Positions 35,998 to 45,002 are shown, counted from the first letter of the stretch. The stretch is DNA of 64,000 bases from Aquisphaera giovannonii (GCF_008087625.1 NZ_CP042997.1:9486001-9550000), one strand, 5' to 3'. Numbers and translations are program-made. The notes: a model not told the origin generated them from the sequence alone.

Positions 35998-36503
35998 ACG
36001 CCGGGAGGCATGAAGCGGCCCGACCGGGACGTCAACGGCATCGCGCCCCGCCTGCCGCTATTCGTCGAATTACCTCGCCTGCTCGTCGAGCACGGCGAGG
36101 CTGCTGAGCACGTCGAGCGTGTTGACACGGTCGGGGCCGAGTCCCGCCATCGACACGTCGCGGACGCGTCCGAGCGGAGCGATCGCCCCCGGGAGTCGGC
36201 CGGTTGCTCCATAGGCCAGGCCGAGATAATTGACCGCCGACCGGGGCACACGATCGTCGACCATCAGCTCGCATCCGAGGCCTTTCGCCGCCGTCCCGGC
36301 CATCCCTACGACCTCGGCCCCCATTCAACCGTGGTCCCAGAGAATGTGCGCGAGAAATCCTTGAGATTTCCGGCTTCCGGCCCGAGCGGTGAAGGATGTG
36401 GACTCGTGCAGGCGGTAGGACCGGGTGCGGCCAGCGACCCGCGGCCACCCGTCGGCCGCGGCGGGGAGGCCCTATCCCTGGACCTCATCTGGAATTAGAT
36501 CAG
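35998..36503. other. Gene-poor interval with TPR remnant
   Basis: Apart from the TPR fragment at 36070-36324 this interval between the DUF1501 gene and tRNA-Gly holds no supported gene. The other frames are low-complexity. The decay here may mark an old rearrangement next to the tRNA, but no att-like repeat is seen. Confidence 0.45.
36070..36324 (-). pseudogene. Remnant of a tetratricopeptide-repeat (kinesin-light-chain-like) protein
   Basis: In the minus-strand frame about 60 residues match the repeat pattern of planctomycete TPR proteins: VNYLGLAYGATGRLPGAIAP, then LGRVRDVSMAGLGPDRVNT, then LDVLSSLAVLDEQAR and a stop. Intact members carry many such 42-residue units, usually behind a Ser/Thr kinase domain. 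Here only one and a half units survive, with unrelated sequence on both sides and no start signal, so this is a decayed fragment. Confidence 0.55.
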
Positions 36504-36575
<72 letters not shown>

Positions 36576-36576
36576 A

Positions 36577-37121
36577 AGACGATGGCCGGTACGCGAGTAC
36601 GGAGGCCGGCGGAAGTGGGGAGGTTCGCGAGAGGCGAAGGCTCCTCGATCCGCGAGATGTACGATAGCAGCAACGCGGGCGGCAGGCAACAGGGTCGGCG
36701 GGATCTTCTCGGACCGAGGGCAAGGTCCGGGCGGCGGGACGACGGGACGCTCGCGGTCCACAGCCTCGGCGAGCGACCGGGTGGGACGGAGGTCGTCGCC
36801 ATGGGGGCAATCAGGGGCTCCGGGATGAGCCCGAGAACCGGCGACCATGCCGGAGAGCTTGGCATAGGCGACGGCCCCGGGGGCCGCATCCGCGAAATGC
36901 GTACCCCCGAGAGGGCCAGGGCTCGTACCGCCTCCCTCCGCATGCCCTGGCCGGCCGGCACCGGTCGGGCGCCCCGGCTCGGCAGGCGGGGTGGATGGCC
37001 GGGGGCGGGGCGGCCGGTCCGGGAACATGCGGGAATGTCCTAAGGGATTCCGGCCGGCCGCGTCATAATGGCAGGACCGTGGCCGATGGCACCTCGCCGT
37101 CCTCGAGAAGGAAGCAAGCCC
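36577..37121. other. Intergenic region, no gene seen
   Basis: These 545 bp between tRNA-Gly and the DUF4349 gene carry only low-complexity frames. A CATAAT box near 37057-37062 could be a -10 element of the DUF4349 gene, but no matching -35 box is evident. Confidence 0.45.
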
Positions 37122-38099
37122 ATGACTCCGCGAGTGCGACCGTTGCTCCTCGTCCTGCTGGCGCTCGCGGGCTGCGGGAGCGAATATCCGAGCGAGGCGA
37201 CGAGGAGCTATCCGCTACCGGCGGCGAAGTCCGAGGCCGCGGCCCGCGAGGCGGCGCCCGCGGACCGATTGGCGGCGAGGACGCCCCCCATGATGGCCGC
37301 GGGGGCCGTCACGGCGTTTCAAGAGGCGCCCGCGGGGCCGGCGGCCGCCGCGGCGGCGATGTCGAGGAAGATCATCTACGACGGCGAGATCGACCTGATC
37401 GTCAAGGACGTCGACCCGATCGCCCGGCAGATCAACGCGATGGTCCAGGAGGCGAGGGGCTACATCGCCGAGCAGAGCACGACCGGATCGCCGGGCTCGG
37501 TCCGATCGATGCGGTGGAAGCTGCGCGTCCCCGTGGAAAGGTTCGATTCCCTGGTCGAGAAGCTCGCGGGACTCGGCGAGCTCGAGAAGAACACGAGGAC
37601 GTCGCAGGACGTGACCGAGCAGTTCTACGACGTCGAGTCGCGCATCAAGAACAAGAAGGCCGAGGAGAAGTCGCTCACCAAGATCCTCGACGAGCGGACG
37701 GGGAAGCTCGAGGAGATCCTCAAGATCGAGACGGAACTCTCCCGCGTCCGCGGCGAGATCGAGGTCTTCGAGGGCCGGCTCCGGATGCTGGACAACCTCT
37801 CGTCGCTCGCGACGCTGACCGTCAGCATCCGGGAGCGCGAGAAGTTCGAGCCCCCGCCCCCCGCCGTGGCCGACTTCTCCACCCAGGTCTCGCGGACGTG
37901 GGAATCCTCGATCAAGGGGATGATCGACCTGGGCAAGTGGATCATCCTCGGGGCCGTCGCCTGGGCGATCTGGATCCCCTTCTACATCGTCGGGGCGATC
38001 GTCGCCTGGATGATCATCCGCTGGGCCTTCCGGCGACTGCCCCGGCTCATCGCCCTCGCGAACACGCCGCTCACGATTCGTAAACCGCAGAACGACTAA
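37122..38099 (+). CDS. DUF4349 lipoprotein
   Basis: A protein of 325 residues. The signal LLLVLLALAGC gives a lipobox Cys at about residue 18. After a disordered Ala-rich linker (25-80) the DUF4349 domain starts at RKIIYDGEIDLIVKDVDPIARQI and continues through RGYIAEQSTTG, WKLRVPVERFDSLVEKLAGLG, a coiled-coil region (about 150-225) and FEGRLRMLDNLSSLATLTVSI. A C-terminal membrane helix (WIILGAVAWAIWIPFYIVGAIVAW) with basic residues behind it anchors the protein a second time. Function unknown; the family consists of envelope-anchored proteins. GAAGGA lies upstream of the ATG. An inverted repeat begins directly after the stop. Confidence 0.92.
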   Translation: MTPRVRPLLLVLLALAGCGSEYPSEATRSYPLPAAKSEAAAREAAPADRLAARTPPMMAAGAVTAFQEAPAGPAAAAAAMSRKIIYDGEIDLIVKDVDPIARQINAMVQEARGYIAEQSTTGSPGSVRSMRWKLRVPVERFDSLVEKLAGLGELEKNTRTSQDVTEQFYDVESRIKNKKAEEKSLTKILDERTGKLEEILKIETELSRVRGEIEVFEGRLRMLDNLSSLATLTVSIREREKFEPPPPAVADFSTQVSRTWESSIKGMIDLGKWIILGAVAWAIWIPFYIVGAIVAWMIIRWAFRRLPRLIALANTPLTIRKPQND

Positions 38100-38268
38100 C
38101 CACAGAGGCACAGAGGGCACAGAGAAGATGGGAAGAGAAGAAAGACCAGAAAGATTGTCCGGCTGAAGCCAAGGCTCAGGCCGCGTCGATCCTGGCAGCC
38201 CAGAGATCTTTTCCGTCCTATCTCTTCTTGGCTTCTCTTCCGGTCTTCTCTGTGTCTCTGTGGTGAGT
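38098..38268. repeat. Long imperfect inverted repeat between convergent genes (possible bidirectional terminator)
   Basis: The left arm (about 38098-38152) starts ACCACAGAGGCACAGAGGG and continues into an A/G-rich tract; the right arm (about 38213-38266) is its near complement and ends CTCTGTGTCTCTGTGGT. The purine-rich arms and about 60 bp loop stand out from the local GC-rich sequence. The element fills the gap between the stop of the DUF4349 gene and the stop of the aldo/keto reductase gene. It could terminate transcription from both sides; I recall similar CACAGAG-type intergenic sequences in related genomes but cannot verify this here. Confidence 0.7.
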
Positions 38269-38272
38269 TCCT

Positions 38273-39538
38273 CTATGCGAGCCGGCGGTCGACCTCGGGG
38301 AGGAGGCGGGCGAAGTCGAGCTTGCTGGGGCAGGCCGCGCGGGCGGCCTCGAGGTCGGCGCCTCGCCAGTCGCGGGCCTCGGCGGGGAGGGCGTCGTAGC
38401 ACTCGCGGGCCTTCGATCGCAGGCCGTGGTGCTCGTGGTAGGTGAGGAACCGCGTCAGGTCGCCGAGCGCGGCGGCGGTGCCGGCGGCGTGGGCGCAGCG
38501 GCCGTCGCAGTCGGCGCAGAGCGTCGGGCCGTGGGCGAGGTCGGCGTCGCGGAGCGACTTCAGGTCGGCCGCCTTCAGCGGCGTGAAGCGGCGGGCGGCC
38601 TCGGAGTTCAGGCGGATCTGGTCGGTGTTGGTCATGGACACGCACGACGAGGCGATCCGCTCGTCCGTCCAGATCGCGTGCAGGAGCGCCTGGAACGGGG
38701 TGAGGTCCCGCTCGGCGAGCATCGGGACCTTCTCCTTGACCTCGTCGAGCATGTTCTTCTGCTGGCCGGTGCCCAGGAAGTGGCCGGCGAGCTGCTTCAT
38801 GGAGATCAGGCCGATGCCCGCCTTGTGGCAGGCGTCGAGCGCCTTGTTCAGCGGGGCGTCCTTGTCCAGCCAGGGGCTGTACTGGACCATGATGGCGTCC
38901 ACGATGCCCCCCTCGGCCGCGGCCTGGAGGATCTGGGCGCGGTTCCGGTGGTGCGTCGAGATGCCCACCAGCCTCGCCTTGCCGGCCTTCTTGACGGCGT
39001 CGGCGGCCTGCTTGAACTCCTTGCTCTTCACGTAGGCGATCGCCTCGTCGAGCGGGTGGTTGTCGCCGAAGCTGTGGACGAAGAAGAGGTCCACGTAGTC
39101 GGTCCCCATGGCCGCCAGGCGCTGGTCGAGCATGGGCATGATCTCGGCGGGCGCCTTCGGCAGGTCCTTGGTGACGACGAAGATCTCCTTGCGGACCGCG
39201 GGCTCCTGCTGGAACCACTGCTTGAAGTCGCCCTCCGACTGGTAGCGCTGGGAGGTGTCGAAGCAGCGGATGCCCTGGGAATACGCGTAGCGGAGGATCC
39301 GCTGGATCCCGGCGCCTCGGCCGGTGCCGGCGTTCAGCATGGTGACGTCGATGCCCGTCTTGCCGAGCGGCCGGCGGGGGATGGAGAGGGCCTTCTCGGC
39401 GCCCTCCGCCTTCTCCTGGCCCGGCTCCTGGGCGACGGCGGCATGGCCGGCGGTCGCGGCGGCGGCCGCGGCGACGGCCCCGGCCTGGAGGAACGTGCGG
39501 CGATCGGTGCTGGTGCTGCCGGATGGATCGTGCGTCAT
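38273..39538 (-). CDS. Tat-exported aldo/keto reductase family protein
   Basis: A protein of 421 residues with a twin-arginine signal (TDRRTFLQAGAVAAAAAATA). The aldo/keto reductase barrel covers about 50-330: IPRRPLGKTGIDVTMLNAGT, the catalytic Tyr in FDTSQRYQSE, the Lys in VVTKDLP, the His in LFFVHSFGDNH, and YSPWLDK. The C-terminal extension has CADCDGRC, a partial iron-sulfur-like Cys cluster; such ferredoxin-like tails are known in this subfamily. Because NADPH is absent outside the cytoplasm, export implies either folding with bound cofactor before Tat transport or loss of the usual cofactor. The ATG at 39538 fits the signal. Confidence 0.92.
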   Translation of the reverse strand: MTHDPSGSTSTDRRTFLQAGAVAAAAAATAGHAAVAQEPGQEKAEGAEKALSIPRRPLGKTGIDVTMLNAGTGRGAGIQRILRYAYSQGIRCFDTSQRYQSEGDFKQWFQQEPAVRKEIFVVTKDLPKAPAEIMPMLDQRLAAMGTDYVDLFFVHSFGDNHPLDEAIAYVKSKEFKQAADAVKKAGKARLVGISTHHRNRAQILQAAAEGGIVDAIMVQYSPWLDKDAPLNKALDACHKAGIGLISMKQLAGHFLGTGQQKNMLDEVKEKVPMLAERDLTPFQALLHAIWTDERIASSCVSMTNTDQIRLNSEAARRFTPLKAADLKSLRDADLAHGPTLCADCDGRCAHAAGTAAALGDLTRFLTYHEHHGLRSKARECYDALPAEARDWRGADLEAARAACPSKLDFARLLPEVDRRLA

Positions 39539-39739
39539 GACCCGCGACTCCCGCGTGGTGGAGGGACGTGGTTCCGGACCGAGGCGACACGCCGACATCG
39601 TATCAACCCGCGGGCGCGCTTCCCACAGCGGTTCCGCGTCGGACCCGGGCCGGCGGGTCCTCTGTGCGCGGCGGTCGTCGGGTGCGATGATGTCCGCAGA
39701 GGGAGGCTGCGGTCGAGTCGAACCGGGGGAACCATTCCG

Positions 39740-41362
39740 ATGAACCTCAGCGACGCGAGGCGAGGCCGCCTGGGCCTGTCTCGCACGTGGCGGCTGCTGC
39801 TGGCGGCGATCATCGCGGGGGCGACCGTCCGGGCTCAATTGGCGGGCAGCCCGGCGAACCCGGCGGGCGATCGGGCGTCTGAGGACCTCCCGCCGCTGGA
39901 GCGGAAGGTCTCGCTGGCCGGCGGCCCCAGGGCGCTCCGCGACGCCCTGACCGACATCTGCCGCCAGGTCGGACTTTCGTTCAAGCCGGACGAGGAGGCG
40001 CTCGCCGCCGCCGGGCTGCAACTCGACGAACGGGTCTCGCCCGCGCTCGCCGGAGAGCCGCTGAAGGAGGCGTTGGGCCGGCTGGCCCGCTGGCGGGCCC
40101 ACCCGGGCGTGTGCCACGAACTCCGCGGCGACGCCTTGGTCCTGACCACAGTCCAGGCCATCCAGGACCGGACGAGCCGCCACCTGCCGGAGTGGCTGAA
40201 GCCGCTCCAGGGTCGCGGGCTCCTCGCCTCGATCGACGGCTCGGGCGCTGTCACGGCGCTGACCGCGGGCGACGTGATGACGGACGAGCTGCTCGCGAGG
40301 CTCGAGTCCCTGCCCGGACTTCGCGAACTGGACCTGAGCGGGACGAGGGCCCTGACGAAAAGAGGGCTGGCGCACCTGGGCGGGCTGCGTGCCCTGGAGG
40401 TCCTGCGACTCCACGGCGTGAACGACGAGGGTGATGGCCTCGGCGATGCGGCGATCGAGTCGGCCTCCCGGATCCCGATCCTCCGCGAGTTGTCCATCGG
40501 CGAATGCGGCACGACGGATGACGGGGTGCGGAACCTGGAGGCGATACCGCTCTTGAGGCGGCTGGAACTGCGCCAGGAGGGGAGGCTGACCGACGCGGCG
40601 CTCGGCTCGATCGCGAAGCTCCGGGGCCTGCGGCACCTCGATCTCTCCAGTTACGTCGGGACCGCGTCCTACGGGAGGATGCGTTTTTCGCCGGAGGGCC
40701 TGCTGCAGCTGGCGAGCCTCCGGGAGCTGGAAGTGCTGTGGCTGCCGGGGCAGGCACCGGCCGCGGACCTGTTCCCGCTGCCGAAGCTCACCGCCCTGAG
40801 CCTCGGCGCGGTGGGGGACGACGCGGCGGCGAGGATAGCCGGGTGCCGCGGGCTGCGGCGACTCGAATTGCTGGACTCGGCGGTCACCGACGACGGGCTG
40901 AAGTCGCTCGCGACCCTGGCGAACCTCCGCGAGCTCTCCCTCACCAGCAGGATCATCACCGACGCCGGGATGGCCCATCTCAGGGCCCTGCCCCGCCTGG
41001 AACACCTGGACCTTCGCGCCACCGCCGTCGGCGACGAGACGCTCGGATACCTGGCGGAGATCAAGACACTAACGCACCTGGACCTGAACGGGACCGGGCT
41101 GCCCGGCTCGGGGGTCGCGTGGCGTTTCTCGGCCCAAGGGCTCCGCCAGCTCAAGCGCCTCCCCGGCCTCCGCACGCTGCGGCTGACGAATCTCCGGGTG
41201 AGCGGCGCCACCGACGCGCTGGCGGAGCTGGTCCAGCTCCGCGTGCTGTCGCTCACGATGACGGACCTCACCGCGGACGAGCTCGCGGCCCTGGAGCACG
41301 CCCTGCCCGACGTCGAGGTGACCGCCATGACGGGCGCCGGCCGCCTCGCGCCGGCGCGTTGA
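39740..41362 (+). CDS. Secreted leucine-rich-repeat protein
   Basis: A protein of 540 residues with a probable signal sequence (WRLLLAAIIAGATVRAQ). An N-terminal alpha/beta region (about 45-130) is followed by about twelve leucine-rich repeats of the cysteine-free, F-box-like type, for example LPGLRELDLSGTRALTKRG, LRALEVLRLHGVNDEGDG, LRGLRHLDLSSYVG, LANLRELSLTSRIITDAG and LPRLEHLDLRATAVGDET. Such repeats form a curved binding surface for proteins. Planctomycetes encode many of these. No transmembrane anchor is seen, so it is likely periplasmic or secreted. It is divergently oriented to the aldo/keto reductase gene. Confidence 0.9.
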   Translation: MNLSDARRGRLGLSRTWRLLLAAIIAGATVRAQLAGSPANPAGDRASEDLPPLERKVSLAGGPRALRDALTDICRQVGLSFKPDEEALAAAGLQLDERVSPALAGEPLKEALGRLARWRAHPGVCHELRGDALVLTTVQAIQDRTSRHLPEWLKPLQGRGLLASIDGSGAVTALTAGDVMTDELLARLESLPGLRELDLSGTRALTKRGLAHLGGLRALEVLRLHGVNDEGDGLGDAAIESASRIPILRELSIGECGTTDDGVRNLEAIPLLRRLELRQEGRLTDAALGSIAKLRGLRHLDLSSYVGTASYGRMRFSPEGLLQLASLRELEVLWLPGQAPAADLFPLPKLTALSLGAVGDDAAARIAGCRGLRRLELLDSAVTDDGLKSLATLANLRELSLTSRIITDAGMAHLRALPRLEHLDLRATAVGDETLGYLAEIKTLTHLDLNGTGLPGSGVAWRFSAQGLRQLKRLPGLRTLRLTNLRVSGATDALAELVQLRVLSLTMTDLTADELAALEHALPDVEVTAMTGAGRLAPAR

Positions 41363-41424
41363 GGCCGGCGACCGCGGCGGCCCCCCGCGGGGCCCAGGAT
41401 CCGGGAAAATCGCGAAACGACTCG

Positions 41425-41452
41425 TTGACATCTACGGGCCGCCTCGTACGAT
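41425..41452 (+). promoter_or_regulatory. Sigma70 promoter of the blaI-like gene
   Basis: TTGACA (41425-41430) and TACGAT (41447-41452) are 16 bp apart. The -10 box is also the start of the left arm of the operator dyad, so repressor binding would block polymerase. The ATG is 38 bp downstream. Confidence 0.75.
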
Positions 41453-41480
41453 AAGGGACGTTGATACGGCCCTTCTCGTA
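41447..41480. promoter_or_regulatory. BlaI-type operator dyad
   Basis: An inverted repeat with 11 bp arms, TACGATAAGGG (41447-41457) and CCCTTCTCGTA (41470-41480), differs by only one mismatch between arms and has a 12 bp spacer. It runs from the -10 box to just before the ribosome site of the BlaI-like gene at 41491. BlaI/MecI dimers bind such dyads, so autoregulation is strongly suggested. Confidence 0.7.
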
Positions 41481-41490
41481 GGAATCAACC

Positions 41491-41907
41491 ATGTCTGATG
41501 TTTCACCGACCCCCCGCGAGCTGGAGGCCCTGAAGGTCCTCTGGCGGCGGGGGCCCGCGACCGTGCGGGAGATCTACCAGGAGCTGAAGCCCCGGGACGG
41601 GGAGCTCGCGTACACGACGGCCCTGAGCCTGCTGCAGACGATGGAGCAGAAGGGGCTCGTGGGGCACGAGTCCGCGGGGAAGGCCTACGCCTACTTCGCG
41701 AAGGTCCGGCGGGACAGCGTCTTCCGCGGGCTCGCCGGAGGCTTCCTGGAGCGGGTATTCGACGGGGCGATGGGGGAGTACGTCGCCCGGGCTCTCCAGG
41801 CGAAGCCCCCGAGCGTGGGCGAGTTGGAGGAACTGGAAGCGATGATCGCAGAGGCCAAGAAGCGGGCGCAGTCGAGGGACGAGAGGCCGAAGGGAGGGAC
41901 GCGATGA
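41491..41907 (+). CDS. BlaI/MecI/CopY-family winged-helix repressor
   Basis: A protein of 138 residues, the usual size. The winged helix is recognisable in PTPRELEALKVLWRRGPATV, VREIYQELKP and LAYTTALSLLQTMEQKGLV; the wing is GHESAGKAYAYFAKV. The C-terminal dimerisation helices follow (FLERVFDGAMGEYVARAL, LEELEAMIAEAKK). Repression is relieved in the BlaI/MecI paradigm by cleavage after a membrane M56 peptidase senses a signal, and the gene for such a peptidase overlaps this one by 4 bp. It has its own promoter and operator upstream. The signal need not be a beta-lactam. Confidence 0.96.
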   Translation: MSDVSPTPRELEALKVLWRRGPATVREIYQELKPRDGELAYTTALSLLQTMEQKGLVGHESAGKAYAYFAKVRRDSVFRGLAGGFLERVFDGAMGEYVARALQAKPPSVGELEELEAMIAEAKKRAQSRDERPKGGTR

Positions 41908-44900
41908 GCCTCGATCTCGGGCGGCTCGGGTACGGACTCGCGGACTACTACGCCCTGGCGACCCTCGTGCTGCTCGGGGCCGGCGCGGCGATGGCCCTGC
42001 TGCGGCAGCCGGCGCGGCGGATGGCGGTCGGGCGCGCGGCGATCGGCGGGCTGCTCGCGCTGCTGGCCATCGGCCTGATCCCGGCGTGGCCCAGGTCGCG
42101 CGTCCTGGGGCCGGTCGCGAGGCCGGATCTCGCGCCGTCGCCCGACGGCGGCCGGGCGATCGGCCCGATCGCAGCCGGGCCGGCCGGGATGGCGCCGGCC
42201 GCCGCGGCGCGCCAGCCGGAGGCTTCGAAGCCGGAGCCGGTCCTGTCGCCGGCCGAGGCCGAGGCGAGGAGGCTCCCGGCCGCGATCCCGGGCTGGCGGA
42301 CGCTCGCGGGCTGGTCGTTCCTCGCCGGGGCCGGGCTGATGGTCGCCTGGCTGGCCGTCGGGTCGTGGCAGGCGGCGGCCCTGCGGCTGCGGTCGCGGCG
42401 GCCGGAGGAGGGCGTTCGGGAATTGCTCTCGCGGGTCGTCGGCGAGGGGGGCGTCGTGCCCGAGTTGCTCGTCAACGACCTGCTCCATCAGCCGGTCGCC
42501 GTGGGCGTGCTGCGGCCGGCGATCATCCTGCCGGCGCGGTTCGTCCAGGGCGAGCCGGAGCACCGCCTGGAGGCGGCCCTCGCGCACGAGTGGGCCCACA
42601 TCCGCAACCGGGACCTCTGGCTGGTGGCGGCCTCGCGGCTCCTGCTGCCGGTCCTGTATGCCCATCCCGCGTACTGGTGGCTGAGGCGCCGGATCCGCGA
42701 CGACCAGGAGGTGCTCGCGGACGCCGCGGCGGCGGGCGTCGAGGGGCGCCTGAGTTATGCGGAGGTCCTGCTGGCGTGGTCGCGGGGCGTGTCCGCCCCT
42801 GCGCCGTTCGCGACCGGCGGCTCGCTCGCGCTGTTCGAGCGGCCGTCCCAGATCAAGAGGAGGATCGTCATGCTCCTGGACCATCGCCTCCGGGTCGAGC
42901 CGACGTGCCCCGCCGGCTGGCAGAGGGGCGTCTCCGCGGTCGCGGCCGCGGCCGTCCTGGGCCTCTCGCTCGTGACGTTGCGCCCGGCGGCCGCCGGAGC
43001 CGGGGCCTCCGGGGCCCCCACCGCGGCCGGGGTGGAGACCGTCGAGGAGATGTCCGCCATGCCCGGCGGCACCGCGCAGCGCCGCGGCCGCCTGCTCGGC
43101 CCGGACGGCAAGCCGTTCGCCGGGGCGAAGGTCTACCTCTCCCATCAGGGCTCGGGGTGGAATCGCCGCCCGGCCCAATCGGACAGGCCCGCCCTCATCG
43201 GGACGACGGCCGACGACGGTACGTTTGGCTACCCGGAGGAAGCCAGGCCCGAGGTCAGATGGCTGTCCCAGCCGGTGGTGAAGGCGGAGGGCTACGGGCC
43301 CGCCTTCGCCGAGCCGGAGGAGAAGGGCGACGTGGCGACGTTCCGGCTGGTCAAGGACGACGTCCCCCTTCGCGGCCGCGTGCTGGACATCCAGGGCCGC
43401 CCGGTCGCGGGCGCCACCGTCCAGGTCGTGGGCGTGCTCTGGCATCCGGGCGGCTCGCTCGACCCGTGGATCGAAAAACTGAAGGCGGAGAAGACGGCGT
43501 ACCCGGTGGAGTACTCGACCCTGAAGTCCTGGTCGCTCCGCGACGTCCCCGGCCTCTTCCCGCCGGGGACGACCGACGCGGAGGGACGGTTCACGGTCAC
43601 CGGCCTGGGCCGCGAGCGGATCGCCTCGCTCCTGATCTCCGGGCCGGGCATCGAGACGCGGTTCGAGTACGCGGCCACGAGGCCGATGGCGACGATGAGG
43701 TATCCCGACTTCCCCGGCAACAACGGCAGCCACGACGTCACGTACCACGGCACCGGGTTCGACCTGGTCGTCGGCCCGGGGCTGGAGGCGACCGGCACCG
43801 TGACCGACAAGGACACCGGCTCGCCGCTGGCCGGGGCGGTCGTCGAGACCGCGGCCCTCTTCGGCAACCCGCTCCGCACGCTCAGCGCGGTCACGGACGG
43901 CGAAGGCCGCTACCGGCTCATCGGCATCCCGCCGAAGACCCAGTTCAACGACGACCAGTCCCTCCTCGTCAGCCTGGCCGGAGGCCCGCCGTACCTGCCC
44001 ACGGTGAAGCCGCTGGGCAAGCCGGAAGGCGGCAGGCCGATCGCGGTCGACTTCCAGCTCAAGCGCGGAGTCTGGGCGACCGGCCGGGTCGTCGAGAAGG
44101 GGACCGGCCAGGGGGTCAAGGCGAACTTCTCCTACTACATCCTCGCGGACAATCCCCACGCCAAGTCCTACCCGCCCTACGGCACGATCCGGGCCGGCAT
44201 GCCCAACGAGACCGAGCCCGACGGCACCTTCAAGCTCGCCGTGATGCCCGGGCCGGGGGTGATCGGCGTCCGCGTGGGGAACGAGCATTACCGGCTCGGC
44301 GCCGGGGCCGAGAAGATCCCCGGCCCGCGGCGGGATGGGGGCGGCCTGGACATGATCCCCGCCGAGCCCGGATATCTCATGCCCAAGAACTATCACTCGC
44401 TGGGGATCATCGACCCCAAGGTCGGCGACGAGTCGGTCTCCCTGGAGATCGCGCTCGATCGGGGCAAGACGGTCCGGGGGAAGGTCGTGGACCCCGACGG
44501 CAGGCCCGTCACCGGGTTCCGCGTGGAGGGGCTCCAGGACCACTTCCGGATGTGGACGCCGAAGCCGCTGCCGACGGACGAGTTCGTCGTCGAGGGGATC
44601 GGCGAGGGGAGCGACCGGGACGTGCTCGTCTGCCACGAGGGCCTGAGGCTGGCCGGCTCGTACGTGATCAAGCCGGACGAGGCCGGGCCCATCGTCGTGA
44701 GGCTGGAGCCGGCCGGACGCCTCTCGGGCCGGATCGTCGACGCCGCCGGCCTGCCGATGGCGGAGGCCGACCTCGTCTCGTTCAACCCGTTCGGGGACGC
44801 GAAGCACGAGCGAGCGCCGTTCGCCGGCCCGGTCAAGACCGACAAGGACGGGCGTTTCCGCGCCGAGGCCCTGATCCCGGGGCGCAAGTACAACATCAAG

Positions 44901-45002
44901 GTCCAGACGAAGGGCCGGCTCACGGACGTGGCGAACGATGTCGTCGTGAAGTCCGGCGAGTCGAAAGACCTCGGCGACCTCACCGTGAAGATGGGCGACT
45001 GA
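41904..45002 (+). CDS. M56 (BlaR1-like) membrane metallopeptidase with C-terminal carboxypeptidase-regulatory-like domains
   Basis: A protein of 1,032 residues. The N-terminal about 330 residues contain membrane helices and the zinc-peptidase motif HEWAH (228-232), followed by RNRDLWLVAASRLLLPVLYAHPAYWW and the downstream Glu/Asp region. After a further helix (about 345-360) come several CarboxypepD_reg/Ig-like beta domains (for example RRGRLLGPDGKPFAGAKVYL, LRGRVLDIQGRPVAGATVQV, VRGKVVDPDGRPVTGFRV) filling the remaining about 650 residues. In BlaR1 the sensor is a penicillin-binding domain; here it is replaced by these modules, which would be outside the membrane. The start overlaps the BlaI stop (ATGA). 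The sensed ligand is unknown. Confidence 0.93.
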   Translation: MSLDLGRLGYGLADYYALATLVLLGAGAAMALLRQPARRMAVGRAAIGGLLALLAIGLIPAWPRSRVLGPVARPDLAPSPDGGRAIGPIAAGPAGMAPAAAARQPEASKPEPVLSPAEAEARRLPAAIPGWRTLAGWSFLAGAGLMVAWLAVGSWQAAALRLRSRRPEEGVRELLSRVVGEGGVVPELLVNDLLHQPVAVGVLRPAIILPARFVQGEPEHRLEAALAHEWAHIRNRDLWLVAASRLLLPVLYAHPAYWWLRRRIRDDQEVLADAAAAGVEGRLSYAEVLLAWSRGVSAPAPFATGGSLALFERPSQIKRRIVMLLDHRLRVEPTCPAGWQRGVSAVAAAAVLGLSLVTLRPAAAGAGASGAPTAAGVETVEEMSAMPGGTAQRRGRLLGPDGKPFAGAKVYLSHQGSGWNRRPAQSDRPALIGTTADDGTFGYPEEARPEVRWLSQPVVKAEGYGPAFAEPEEKGDVATFRLVKDDVPLRGRVLDIQGRPVAGATVQVVGVLWHPGGSLDPWIEKLKAEKTAYPVEYSTLKSWSLRDVPGLFPPGTTDAEGRFTVTGLGRERIASLLISGPGIETRFEYAATRPMATMRYPDFPGNNGSHDVTYHGTGFDLVVGPGLEATGTVTDKDTGSPLAGAVVETAALFGNPLRTLSAVTDGEGRYRLIGIPPKTQFNDDQSLLVSLAGGPPYLPTVKPLGKPEGGRPIAVDFQLKRGVWATGRVVEKGTGQGVKANFSYYILADNPHAKSYPPYGTIRAGMPNETEPDGTFKLAVMPGPGVIGVRVGNEHYRLGAGAEKIPGPRRDGGGLDMIPAEPGYLMPKNYHSLGIIDPKVGDESVSLEIALDRGKTVRGKVVDPDGRPVTGFRVEGLQDHFRMWTPKPLPTDEFVVEGIGEGSDRDVLVCHEGLRLAGSYVIKPDEAGPIVVRLEPAGRLSGRIVDAAGLPMAEADLVSFNPFGDAKHERAPFAGPVKTDKDGRFRAEALIPGRKYNIKVQTKGRLTDVANDVVVKSGESKDLGDLTVKMGD

